Assembly: GCF_003259335.1 (NCBI RefSeq)
Contig: NZ_QLLL01000007.1
Span: forward strand, 1 to 64,000
Direction of reading: 5' to 3'
Length of the DNA stretch: 64,000 nucleotides
Source: Chitinophaga skermanii
GTDB taxonomy: Bacteria > Bacteroidota > Bacteroidia > Chitinophagales > Chitinophagaceae
Made by a program: the position numbers and the translations under genes. Below are positions 17,041-24,187 of the stretch, piece by piece (positions within the stretch are counted from its first letter, which is position 1; each line of letters starts with the position of its first letter). Under the pieces are notes generated by a model. That model was not told the origin of the DNA. It was given only the letters and a program-made list of their open reading frames with translations, and searched no databases.

Positions 17041-17616
17041 TTATTTAGTTGTAGAAGCAAAAGACTGCGTCCAATAACTACCGTATTTTCCTACGCCCAT
17101 TTCTTTGAACTTAGCATCCATGAGGTTTTTGCAATGACCGGGACTATTTAGCCAGCCGGTGATAACTACGACTTCCGTGCTTGGTCCTTTAGCGATATTT
17201 TCTGCATAATACCACCAATTATACCCCACGGATTCTATGCGCTGGCCGGGATTTTTTCCGTCGAGGCTAATATGATCGAAATAACCTTTGTCGTACATAT
17301 CTTTTGAGTGAGCAACAGAAGCATATTCCAATAAATCATTCCATTTAACAGGTGGAACTGGTGGCATAATAGTACCACCGCAATTGCAGCCTTTGGCGCG
17401 CGCGGTATTTACTAAATAAAGCAGCGTGTCTTTATTAATGTTGTTGGCAATGATCGTCACGGTAGGTGGATGATCGGGATCGGTAGCAGGTTCTACCGGT
17501 TTTGGTTGTTGTGGCGTAGGTGCGGGAATGAAATCGATTTTCTCGCACGAAGTGGCCATTACTAGAAAAAATAACGAGGTTACAACAGTTGCTGTTTTAA
17601 GCAAATATGGGTACAT
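17041..17616 (-). CDS. CAP domain (SCP/PR-1-like) lipoprotein, copy 1
   Basis: 191 residues. The signal peptide ends in ATSC (lipobox), followed by a Pro-rich linker. The CAP domain has SKDMYDKGYFDHISLDGKNP, the central YYAENIAKG and WLNSPGHCKNLMDAKFKEMG. The His/Glu cavity residues of the family (H in FDH, E in AEN, H in GHC) are kept. A CNCGG motif before the domain is shared with copy 2. CAP proteins in bacteria are secreted with unknown substrates. Copy 2 lies 240 bp upstream on the same strand; the two probably arose by tandem duplication. Confidence 0.88.
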   Translation of the reverse strand: MYPYLLKTATVVTSLFFLVMATSCEKIDFIPAPTPQQPKPVEPATDPDHPPTVTIIANNINKDTLLYLVNTARAKGCNCGGTIMPPVPPVKWNDLLEYASVAHSKDMYDKGYFDHISLDGKNPGQRIESVGYNWWYYAENIAKGPSTEVVVITGWLNSPGHCKNLMDAKFKEMGVGKYGSYWTQSFASTTK

Positions 17617-17797
17617 CCCAGTGAAAATTTTAATGAAAAAATTTGGTACTGGGTTCTAAATAGGAACGAGTAAAATTATTTGGTCGAAAAGATTTTGTGC
17701 AGAGGATGGGGCTAAATAATTATTACAGAGTTCAAAGATATGAGCGCAAATTGGAATATCAAGCGCAGCTTTGTAAATATTTAGTTAATGGCTGAAA

Positions 17798-17834
17798 GTA
17801 TTACCCACTGGGCGTTGTAGCCAGTGAGTAATAC
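17798..17834 (-). terminator. Stem-loop after CAP copy 2
   Basis: GTATTACCCACTGG pairs with CCAGTGAGTAATAC (one mismatch) around a 9-nt loop. The U-tract on the minus strand is short (CTTTC), so termination is only probable. Confidence 0.5.
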
Positions 17835-17856
17835 TTAAAAAAATTAATACATGCGT

Positions 17857-18414
17857 TTAGCGGGCGGTATTGTTTGCTTGTGGTTCAGCCATAATTTGGC
17901 TCCAAAAATAGTTAGCTTGCGCTACCCCCATCTCGGTATAAGCCGGGTTCATGATTGTCATACAGTGACTAGGACTGTTTAACCAACTTTGTACAAGTTG
18001 TTCTTCATTTAGCGTACCTACAGCAAGATTTTCGCCGTACATGTGCCATTTGTACCCCATGCGGTTAATTATATCGTCGGCCTCGATCCCATCGGGAGAG
18101 CGGTGAGCGAAATAATTGTTATCCAGCATGTCTTTACTTTTGATCCAAGCTACTTTTTCTAATGTTCTATTCCATTTAATCGGGGCAACTGGGGGCATAT
18201 ATAAATCTCCACAGTTGCAGCCTTTGGCGCGTACTGCGTTCACTAATTGAACGAGTACAGTTTGGTTGGCCGTATTGTTCATGTTGGCCACGGTAGTGTC
18301 GGTTGGATTGATGGTAGGCGGAATTGTTTCCGTCAGGTCGCCCTTAGAACATCCTATAACAGACAATAGGATTACTATTACCATCAACACCATGTTGGGT
18401 GAATACCCTCTCAT
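17857..18414 (-). CDS. CAP domain (SCP/PR-1-like) lipoprotein, copy 2
   Basis: 185 residues. Signal peptide with lipobox ending VIGC. The domain is parallel to copy 1: VRAKGCNCGDLYMPPVAPIKWN, SKDMLDNNYFAHRSPDG, MYGENLAVG and WLNSPSHCMTIMNPAYTEMG. The cavity His/Glu residues are kept. The RAKGCNCG...MPPV.P.KWN block shared with copy 1 is outside the classic CAP motifs and ties the two genes together. It is followed on its own strand by a stem-loop, so the two copies may be separate transcripts. Confidence 0.88.
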   Translation of the reverse strand: MRGYSPNMVLMVIVILLSVIGCSKGDLTETIPPTINPTDTTVANMNNTANQTVLVQLVNAVRAKGCNCGDLYMPPVAPIKWNRTLEKVAWIKSKDMLDNNYFAHRSPDGIEADDIINRMGYKWHMYGENLAVGTLNEEQLVQSWLNSPSHCMTIMNPAYTEMGVAQANYFWSQIMAEPQANNTAR

Positions 18415-18806
18415 GTTGATCTGGTTTAAAAAGTTGGCAAATACTTAGTTAGTCGGCGGGTATAAATATATATGACTTATATATTGCTTACAACGGATAT
18501 GTGGGAGAACATATGTTTTAAATGGACTACGCAAAGGTAAGGCAGTGATAATGAGGGAGATTAAAAATGCTTGTAAAATTTCTGTTAAGCGAAACTGAAT
18601 TGGAAAACGTCAAATTTTAGTACGAAAATGATCTTCCCATCCAGCAAGCATCTACTTACTTAAATGTTAATATAATATCAATAAGTAGTAAAATGATACC
18701 AGGGGGAAATTTGCCGATTGTATAAAGATTTAACGATATTTTGTATTCATTTTTTTCTTTATAGTAGTTTCAGCGTGTAAATTGTGGCAGTATTCTATCA
18801 AACGCT
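18415..18806. other. Divergent intergenic region, no gene recognised
   Basis: About 390 bp, very AT-rich, between CAP copy 2 (minus) and a lipoprotein gene (plus). It must contain two promoters. A TTTG (18738-18741) and a weak TAGTAGTTTC lie before the plus-strand gene. No ORF, RNA or stable hairpin is convincing. Confidence 0.4.
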
Positions 18807-19412
18807 ATGAGGAAAAATGTAGTTTCTGCCGTTGTCGTATTGTTTGCTATTGCGGCATTTACGGCTGCATGCAATAATATCAATGCGAGCAGCTCAACAT
18901 CAACACAAAAAGATTCTTCTATAACAGGAGGGGCTGCACTTGGGCAAACTATCGCCGATGAAACCCAGTATGCAAAGGACACATTTGCAACAGCCGAACC
19001 TTCGGTTGACGATGAAACCATTGAAGGGTTTATGGTGGTAGCAGACACTAGCGATAATTATCAACAATTACATACAGGATTGTTTTCACTACACAAAAGC
19101 TTCCAGTTCACTATCGATACAATGAACCGTTATTATAACGAGGAAAAGAAACTCATCATTCTACATGAAAATGATGAAGATCAAATGTATGCCGGAGAAC
19201 CATTTCCAAGAAGGGGTTACGATCCTTCTATTAGTATCGAGCAAATGAACTTTTTCGAGGATAGAGAGATTGTTTCACCCCGAAAAATGGGTTTAGTAGT
19301 AGGAATTTTTGAGAATAAAAGTGAAGCATTAAAAGTCGTTCAACGCATTCAATCAACGCAACCTCATGCACACGTTTTACCCGTTAAAATGTTCATGGGC
19401 TGTATGCACTAA
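18807..19412 (+). CDS. Hypothetical lipoprotein with a SPOR-like C-terminus
   Basis: 201 residues. Signal peptide VVSAVVVLFAIAAFTAAC with a lipobox Cys, then a Ser/Thr-rich linker. The C-terminal 45 residues (RKMGLVVGIFENKSEALKVVQRI) resemble the beta-alpha pattern of peptidoglycan-binding SPOR domains, though only weakly. The middle is not recognised. It is 14 bp upstream of the YiiX-like hydrolase and probably in one operon with it, so a role near the cell wall is plausible but unproven. Confidence 0.6.
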   Translation: MRKNVVSAVVVLFAIAAFTAACNNINASSSTSTQKDSSITGGAALGQTIADETQYAKDTFATAEPSVDDETIEGFMVVADTSDNYQQLHTGLFSLHKSFQFTIDTMNRYYNEEKKLIILHENDEDQMYAGEPFPRRGYDPSISIEQMNFFEDREIVSPRKMGLVVGIFENKSEALKVVQRIQSTQPHAHVLPVKMFMGCMH

Positions 19413-19426
19413 TAAATCTTGCTGTA

Positions 19427-20083
19427 ATGAAACGTATTAAGCTTCTTGCCGGCTTCTTGGTTGTGATGCTATTCGGCTGTTTTGTTGTGTATAAAGCTAC
19501 TTCTATGGCTGTTATACCAATTAAGAAGGCCACATCTTTACAGCACCCTGTTTTTCATGATGGTGATATTGTTTTCCAATCTAACATTTCACCGCAATGC
19601 AAAGCTATAGAAATGGCCACCCATTCGCCATATTCGCACTGCGGAATGTTGTATAACATTGAAGGAAAATGGATGGTATATGAAGCAGTACAACCTGTTT
19701 CTAGTACAACTTTCGAAGAATGGATTGCCCGTAGTAATGGAAAGTATGCTGTAAAACGTTTGAAAAATGCCGCTACTGTTCTTACCCCGGAAGTGATGAA
19801 AAATATGCACAGAGTTGCGTTACAATATAACGGTAAAGATTACGATGCTTATTTTGAATGGTCGAATGATCGGATTTATTGTAGTGAATTAGTGTGGAAG
19901 ATCTATAAAGAATTAACCGGTTTAGAACTGGGTACCTTACAGCGATTAGAAGAGTTCGACTTATCAAGTCCGCTAGTGAAGAAAGAGTTAGAGCGCCGCT
20001 ATGGTAAAAATATTCCTTTTAAAGAATTAGTCATCTCCCCTGCTCGCATTTATGAATGCAATTTGCTGGAGGATGTAAAATAA
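19427..20083 (+). CDS. YiiX/YebB-like permuted NlpC/P60 cysteine hydrolase
   Basis: 218 residues with an N-terminal hydrophobic anchor (LLAGFLVVMLFGCFVVYKA). The permuted papain-like layout is visible: GDIVFQSNIS, then the His in SPYSHCGMLY, and the catalytic Cys in RIYCSELVWKIY. Members are amidases or peptidases of the YiiX/YaeF group, and several act on peptidoglycan peptides or amidated lipids. It follows a lipoprotein gene with 14 bp spacing and ends at a terminator. Confidence 0.85.
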   Translation: MKRIKLLAGFLVVMLFGCFVVYKATSMAVIPIKKATSLQHPVFHDGDIVFQSNISPQCKAIEMATHSPYSHCGMLYNIEGKWMVYEAVQPVSSTTFEEWIARSNGKYAVKRLKNAATVLTPEVMKNMHRVALQYNGKDYDAYFEWSNDRIYCSELVWKIYKELTGLELGTLQRLEEFDLSSPLVKKELERRYGKNIPFKELVISPARIYECNLLEDVK

Positions 20084-20131
20084 ATAGTCTCAATAGTGTT
20101 TTTGGATTACCCATTTAACCTATCTATAATC

Positions 20132-20158
20132 GGCCTTCCTTTCCAGGGAGGCTTTTTT
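20132..20158 (+). terminator. Terminator after the YiiX-like gene
   Basis: Stem GCCTTCC / GGGAGGC with loop TTTCCA and six T residues. Its far end touches the stop codon of the converging gene. Confidence 0.75.
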
Positions 20159-20795
20159 ATTTGTAAATATAAAGTAGTACAGGCTTGCGACTTTGGTCTA
20201 TGATGGGTTGTACTTTTTTGAAGTAATCGTAGTTTAAGGTAGGGCAACCGTCGCTTCTACATATGCCTACCCATGTTTCATCACTTGGTACACATGAATG
20301 ACCGTGTAAAACCACGAACCGCTCAAACGCACGACTGTTAGTAGCATCTAAACCGTGCAGTTTGTACGCTGTACCAAATCTTCCTGAGTATTTTAGACCG
20401 ATTTTATACTTGCCTGGAGATGAGCAGTTACTATTTACAATATTTGAAAACTCTACTTCTTCGTTCATATAATTGCTACCCTGCCCATGTGCCACGAGAC
20501 TTTTACTGATAGGTTTCATATTTTCCAGGTCGTATAGCACGAATCGCTTCCGTCCACTATGTACATTAAAGTCGATAAAGAAAGCATAGTGTGTGTTGAA
20601 ACCCTTTGTAGTGGCATATTGTTTAAGTTCCGTTGCTTTACGGTTCAATTTTTGCAAATCAATGGACTTAGCTTGACCGGGTTGGGTTGTTTGTTTAGGA
20701 GTATTAGCGGGTTTGGTTTTTTTCTTTTCTTCTTTACAAGAAAAAAGACACAACGAAACCACCAGTAAAATAATGGAAATAGGAATAGTGCGCAT
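20157..20795 (-). CDS. Murein L,D-transpeptidase catalytic domain family lipoprotein (YkuD_2)
   Basis: 212 residues. The signal peptide ends in LFSC (lipobox), and a Lys/Pro-rich linker follows. The conserved catalytic region is VVLHGHSCVPSDETWVGICR followed by SDGCPTLNYDYF, where the Cys of SDGCP is the likely nucleophile and the His of HGHS its partner. YkuD_2 proteins are related to L,D-transpeptidases that crosslink peptidoglycan or anchor proteins; biochemical activity for this group is poorly known. It is transcribed toward the YiiX-like gene. Confidence 0.85.
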   Translation of the reverse strand: MRTIPISIILLVVSLCLFSCKEEKKKTKPANTPKQTTQPGQAKSIDLQKLNRKATELKQYATTKGFNTHYAFFIDFNVHSGRKRFVLYDLENMKPISKSLVAHGQGSNYMNEEVEFSNIVNSNCSSPGKYKIGLKYSGRFGTAYKLHGLDATNSRAFERFVVLHGHSCVPSDETWVGICRSDGCPTLNYDYFKKVQPIIDQSRKPVLLYIYK

Positions 20796-20890
20796 AGTAT
20801 AGAGACTTCAAAATACAAAATTTCCATATTCTGAACCGAACACACCTTATTCTGTTATTTATCAATCCATTACACGAAAACAACAATATC

Positions 20891-21607
20891 ATGAAAACTA
20901 CAATCCTGCTTGCAGCTGCCGTACTAACGGGATTTTCTGCTTGTCAAAATGCAAATAAAGCCAGCACCGCCGACAGCACTGCTATTACTCCAGCTACCAC
21001 TTCTACCGTAACGCCTATTGAAGGCTATTACGAGGCAAGTTTAGCGGCTGCTTCAAGCCCTGGCCGCACGATTGGTCTTGAGCTTGAACCAGGCGGACAA
21101 GCAACGATGCTAACAGATTACCATAATCAAACGCCAGAAATAGTTGATAAAGGAGATTGGAAGAAAGAAGATAGTACTGCTATAATCGTTACAACGGTTA
21201 CTGTTGGTAGCGGTAATAGTACAAAGGATACGCTTCGGTTCAAAAAAGATGGCAATAGCTTAATATATACTGGCAATGCTTACGGTAGCGATGGATTGGT
21301 GTTAACCGCAAAAGACAAACCAGCACCGGTAGATAAGGAGTTAATTGTTTGGGTGGATGACGAGGTAGAATGCAAAGGTGGAATGGGTGAAAAACTTAAA
21401 TGCTTTTACGTAGTGTATGGCGATAAATTTATGAACCCAGGTAAAGGAAAATTCGAAACCTTATCGGCGCCCATTAATGGTTTCAAATATGAAAAAGGAA
21501 ACCGATATAAGCTGCGCGTAAATCGCAAATTACGCAACCCCGCTCCTGCCGATGCTAGTATGTATGAATACGACTTAATCGAGCAAGTGGAGAAAACAAA
21601 GAAATAA
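20891..21607 (+). CDS. Lipoprotein with NlpE-like N-terminus and DUF4377 C-terminus
   Basis: 238 residues. Lipobox LTGFSAC, Thr/Ser-rich linker, then an NlpE-like beta domain (about 45-145: GYYEASLAAASSPGRTIGL with a strand pattern ending LVLTAKDKP). From residue about 150 the sequence follows DUF4377 (VWVDDEVECKGG, LKCFYVVYG, INGFKYEKGNRYKLRV and PADASMYEYDLIE). The same two modules occur together in other Bacteroidota lipoproteins. NlpE in E. coli senses copper and outer-membrane traffic, but the cysteines needed for copper are not kept here. Confidence 0.75.
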   Translation: MKTTILLAAAVLTGFSACQNANKASTADSTAITPATTSTVTPIEGYYEASLAAASSPGRTIGLELEPGGQATMLTDYHNQTPEIVDKGDWKKEDSTAIIVTTVTVGSGNSTKDTLRFKKDGNSLIYTGNAYGSDGLVLTAKDKPAPVDKELIVWVDDEVECKGGMGEKLKCFYVVYGDKFMNPGKGKFETLSAPINGFKYEKGNRYKLRVNRKLRNPAPADASMYEYDLIEQVEKTKK

Positions 21608-21632
21608 CCAGGGACATACCATATAAAACAAC

Positions 21633-21660
21633 AAAAGTCGCCCAACTGGGGCGACTTTTT
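21633..21660. terminator. Bidirectional terminator between the NlpE-like gene and the response regulator
   Basis: Stem AAAAGTCGCCC / GGGCGACTTTT with an AACTG loop and A/T runs on both sides; it can serve both converging transcripts. Confidence 0.85.
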
Positions 21661-21688
21661 GCGTATAATAGTTGTGGTTGTAAGGTTT

Positions 21689-22375
21689 TTACATAATAAG
21701 TTTGTAACCCACGCCTCGTACATTTACGATTTGAATTCTTGGATCGTCTTTTAAATACCTGCGAAGCTTCGTGATAAACACATCCATGCTACGGGCATTA
21801 AAGAAAGTATCATCGCCCCATAAGTCGATAAGGATAGGTTTGCGCTCCACAACATCATTAGGATTTTGTGCTAAGCGGCGCAAAATTTCAGCCTCGCGGT
21901 GAGAAAGAAATTCGATTACATTATGGCGCGTGAGGGTTTGACGGTTGAAGTTGAAAGCGTATTGACCAATATGGATAGTGTTTTCATCTTGTTCTAGTGC
22001 GGGTTTTTGTTGTCCGAAGCGGTTCAACAGTGATTTAATCCGCACGATAAGTTCATCCATGCTGAAGGGTTTCTTTAGGTAATCGTTCCCTCCTAATTCA
22101 AAACCTTTCACTACATCGGCTGTTTGTGACTTTGCCGTTAAGAAAATAATAGGCGTATTTTTATCAGTTTTGCGAATCTCGGTGGTTAAAGTGAAGCCGT
22201 CGAGATTAGGCATCATGATATCCAATACGATTACATCGGGTTTGTGTTCTTGGTACATTTTCAACCCTTCTTGACCATCTTTCGCATAGAACATGGTAAA
22301 ACCGCGGGTTTCCAGGCTGTCTTTAACAATCTGGCCCAAGGTGAATTCATCTTCTACTAATAAAACTTTCGCCAT
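21689..22375 (-). CDS. OmpR/PhoB-family response regulator (RprY-like)
   Basis: 228 residues. The receiver domain has the acidic pocket E8-D9, phospho-acceptor D52 (VLDIMMPN), T in FLTAKS and the conserved Lys in DYLKKPFS. The C-terminal winged helix shows LSHREAEILRRLAQNPNDVV and MDVFITKLRRYLKDDP. It is 12 bp downstream of the partner kinase gene, so the pair is one operon. By order and sequence it resembles RprX/RprY of Bacteroides; target genes are unknown. A palindrome next to the promoter may be an autoregulatory site. Confidence 0.92.
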   Translation of the reverse strand: MAKVLLVEDEFTLGQIVKDSLETRGFTMFYAKDGQEGLKMYQEHKPDVIVLDIMMPNLDGFTLTTEIRKTDKNTPIIFLTAKSQTADVVKGFELGGNDYLKKPFSMDELIVRIKSLLNRFGQQKPALEQDENTIHIGQYAFNFNRQTLTRHNVIEFLSHREAEILRRLAQNPNDVVERKPILIDLWGDDTFFNARSMDVFITKLRRYLKDDPRIQIVNVRGVGYKLIM

Positions 22376-22387
22376 AATATTTACATT

Positions 22388-23812
22388 TTACGCAGGAATA
22401 GTAATAATGAATTCGCTGCCACTATTAGGTTCTGAATGAACCGTAATAGTGCCGGTATGCATGTCAACAATCTTCTTCACATAACTAAGGCCTAAACCAA
22501 AGCCTTTAACATTATGCAAGTCGCCTGTTGGCACGCGGAAGAACTTTTCGAAAATCGTGTCTTGATAGCTTTTCGGGATACCAATACCTTTATCTTTTAC
22601 TACGATCTTCCAATTATTTTCCTGCTTATAAATACGGATTGTGATATCCGCTTGTTCTTTCGAGTATTTAATTGCATTATCCACGAGGTTATTAATCGCG
22701 TTGGATAAATGGGTTTTGTCCGCCATTATAAATGCATCTTCTGGCACTTCGATGTGGAAATTAACTGGCTTGTTAGCCTTCAGTTCGTGGTTATTCACAA
22801 TACTGGTAATAATTTCTAACATGTCTACGTCTTCTGGGTATAAGTCGATCGTTTCTTTTTCTTCGGCGGCAATATGTAATACTTTCTCCACTAAATCCGA
22901 CAAGCGTTGTAATTGTTGCTTGCTGATATTGAGGTAGTTCTCTGTTTTTTGTTGATCGTTTAACGCGTTGAAATTTTGCATAGCTTCTACTGCTGCGTAT
23001 ACAGTGGCAATAGGTGTTTTCAACTCGTGGGTCATGTTATTGATGAAATCGTTTTTAACCTCGCTCAGTTTTTTCTGTTTGAGGATTGTTCGCATCATGT
23101 ATATCATGCTGATGGAAGTAAGAATCAGCACGAGTACAGAGCTGATCAGCGTCCACATCATTTGCTTTAATATATAGGGCACCGGTGTTTCGAACGATGC
23201 TTGAACGAATAAGTTACTTATTGGGTTGAAGGGCGTTTTAGAAGTTTTAAAAGCTTCTCTTATATGTAAGCTATCTCTAAAGCTTTCCCGTGCAAAATTG
23301 TTGAAATCGATGTGGAATGTATCTAGCCTGTGTGCGGATGTAATCCCACGGTTCACTAATTCCGTTGTGAACACCGAATCCAATCTTTTCAAGCTAAAGC
23401 GATTCCCGTAAATATTATTGATAATAAGGATTTCCGAGATCTGCTTTGCTAATGTATCTACGTATACATGTGCACTAGAGTCTAACTTCGCTGTTTGCCT
23501 AGTAGAATCGTTTAAATAAATTTTCAATTCGCGGTAAGGTTTGCCCTCGTTACGCTTATCTGCATTTAATAGTTGACGAACTTCTTTAGGAAGATCATTT
23601 TGTGTAGTATCGTTATTCCCATACCGCACAATTCTTCGCACATCCGCAAACTGTTTATTGAAAACAGCCGTACGCATAGCATCGTTAATTTCACGCCCAA
23701 ATTGATCGAGGTGAAAAGCGTAAGACTTGTATAAAAAGTAGGCTTGAAAACAAAAGACTACAATAATACAAGTCACCATTAAAATTGTAATATTCCTAAT
23801 ACGATTGCGCAT
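22388..23812 (-). CDS. Sensor histidine kinase (RprX-like)
   Basis: 474 residues. Transmembrane segment 1 (NITILMVTCIIVVFCFQAYFLY) is followed by a periplasmic sensor of about 190 residues and a second membrane segment (MWTLISSVLVLILTSISMIYMM). Then comes the HisKA domain with HELKTPIATV and an HATPase domain with NLVDNAIKYS, KDKGIGIP, FRVPTGDLHNVKGFGLGLSYVK. No HAMP domain is evident between the second membrane segment and the H box. It phosphorylates the regulator encoded 12 bp downstream. Confidence 0.93.
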   Translation of the reverse strand: MRNRIRNITILMVTCIIVVFCFQAYFLYKSYAFHLDQFGREINDAMRTAVFNKQFADVRRIVRYGNNDTTQNDLPKEVRQLLNADKRNEGKPYRELKIYLNDSTRQTAKLDSSAHVYVDTLAKQISEILIINNIYGNRFSLKRLDSVFTTELVNRGITSAHRLDTFHIDFNNFARESFRDSLHIREAFKTSKTPFNPISNLFVQASFETPVPYILKQMMWTLISSVLVLILTSISMIYMMRTILKQKKLSEVKNDFINNMTHELKTPIATVYAAVEAMQNFNALNDQQKTENYLNISKQQLQRLSDLVEKVLHIAAEEKETIDLYPEDVDMLEIITSIVNNHELKANKPVNFHIEVPEDAFIMADKTHLSNAINNLVDNAIKYSKEQADITIRIYKQENNWKIVVKDKGIGIPKSYQDTIFEKFFRVPTGDLHNVKGFGLGLSYVKKIVDMHTGTITVHSEPNSGSEFIITIPA

Positions 23813-23833
23813 GTTCGCTATGTTCTATCTGTA

Positions 23834-23860
23834 CAAATCTATTTAATCCCTGGTGGGATT
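23834..23860 (-). promoter_or_regulatory. Promoter and palindrome upstream of the kinase-regulator operon
   Basis: CAAATCTA (23834-23841) reads TAGATTTG on the minus strand, a good -7 box 22 bp before the kinase ATG. Immediately upstream is the inverted repeat AATCCC-TGGT-GGGATT (23845-23860), which would lie between the -7 and -33 positions. Confidence 0.5.
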
Positions 23861-24187
23861 CCTATCTCCCTTAACATTAATTAACAGAATCCCGTTGCGG
23901 CGTTGATGCGGGTTTCTCGTTTAAAAAGTAAGATTATTTTAACAAATATTAACCCGTAAATATTTGAATACCTGTTAATTTTCCACCTGTCAAAGCGTGT
24001 AGCCGCAAGCGTAATACTGCAAGGCTGCAACAGGGAAACACAGTAAATTGATCAACATTTGCGCATGAACTGAGTGTAAAAAGTGGAGCGATAGAGAGCA
24101 GAATGTGGTGTTTTGTTACCCAATTTGCATGATGGCGCAATGTTATTCGAACGAAAAAGTTAATCATTAAAGCACGGGACCGACTAC
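23861..24187. other. Divergent intergenic region, no gene recognised
   Basis: About 330 bp before the outer-membrane protein gene. I see a small symmetric TTAACATTAATTAACA (23873-23888) but no TAnnTTTG box at the expected distance from the plus-strand start, and no credible ORF. Confidence 0.35.

Noticed and set aside
21633..21660. Small RNA gene between the NlpE-like gene and the response regulator
   Set aside because: The only structure is a standard bidirectional terminator and no promoter box is seen.
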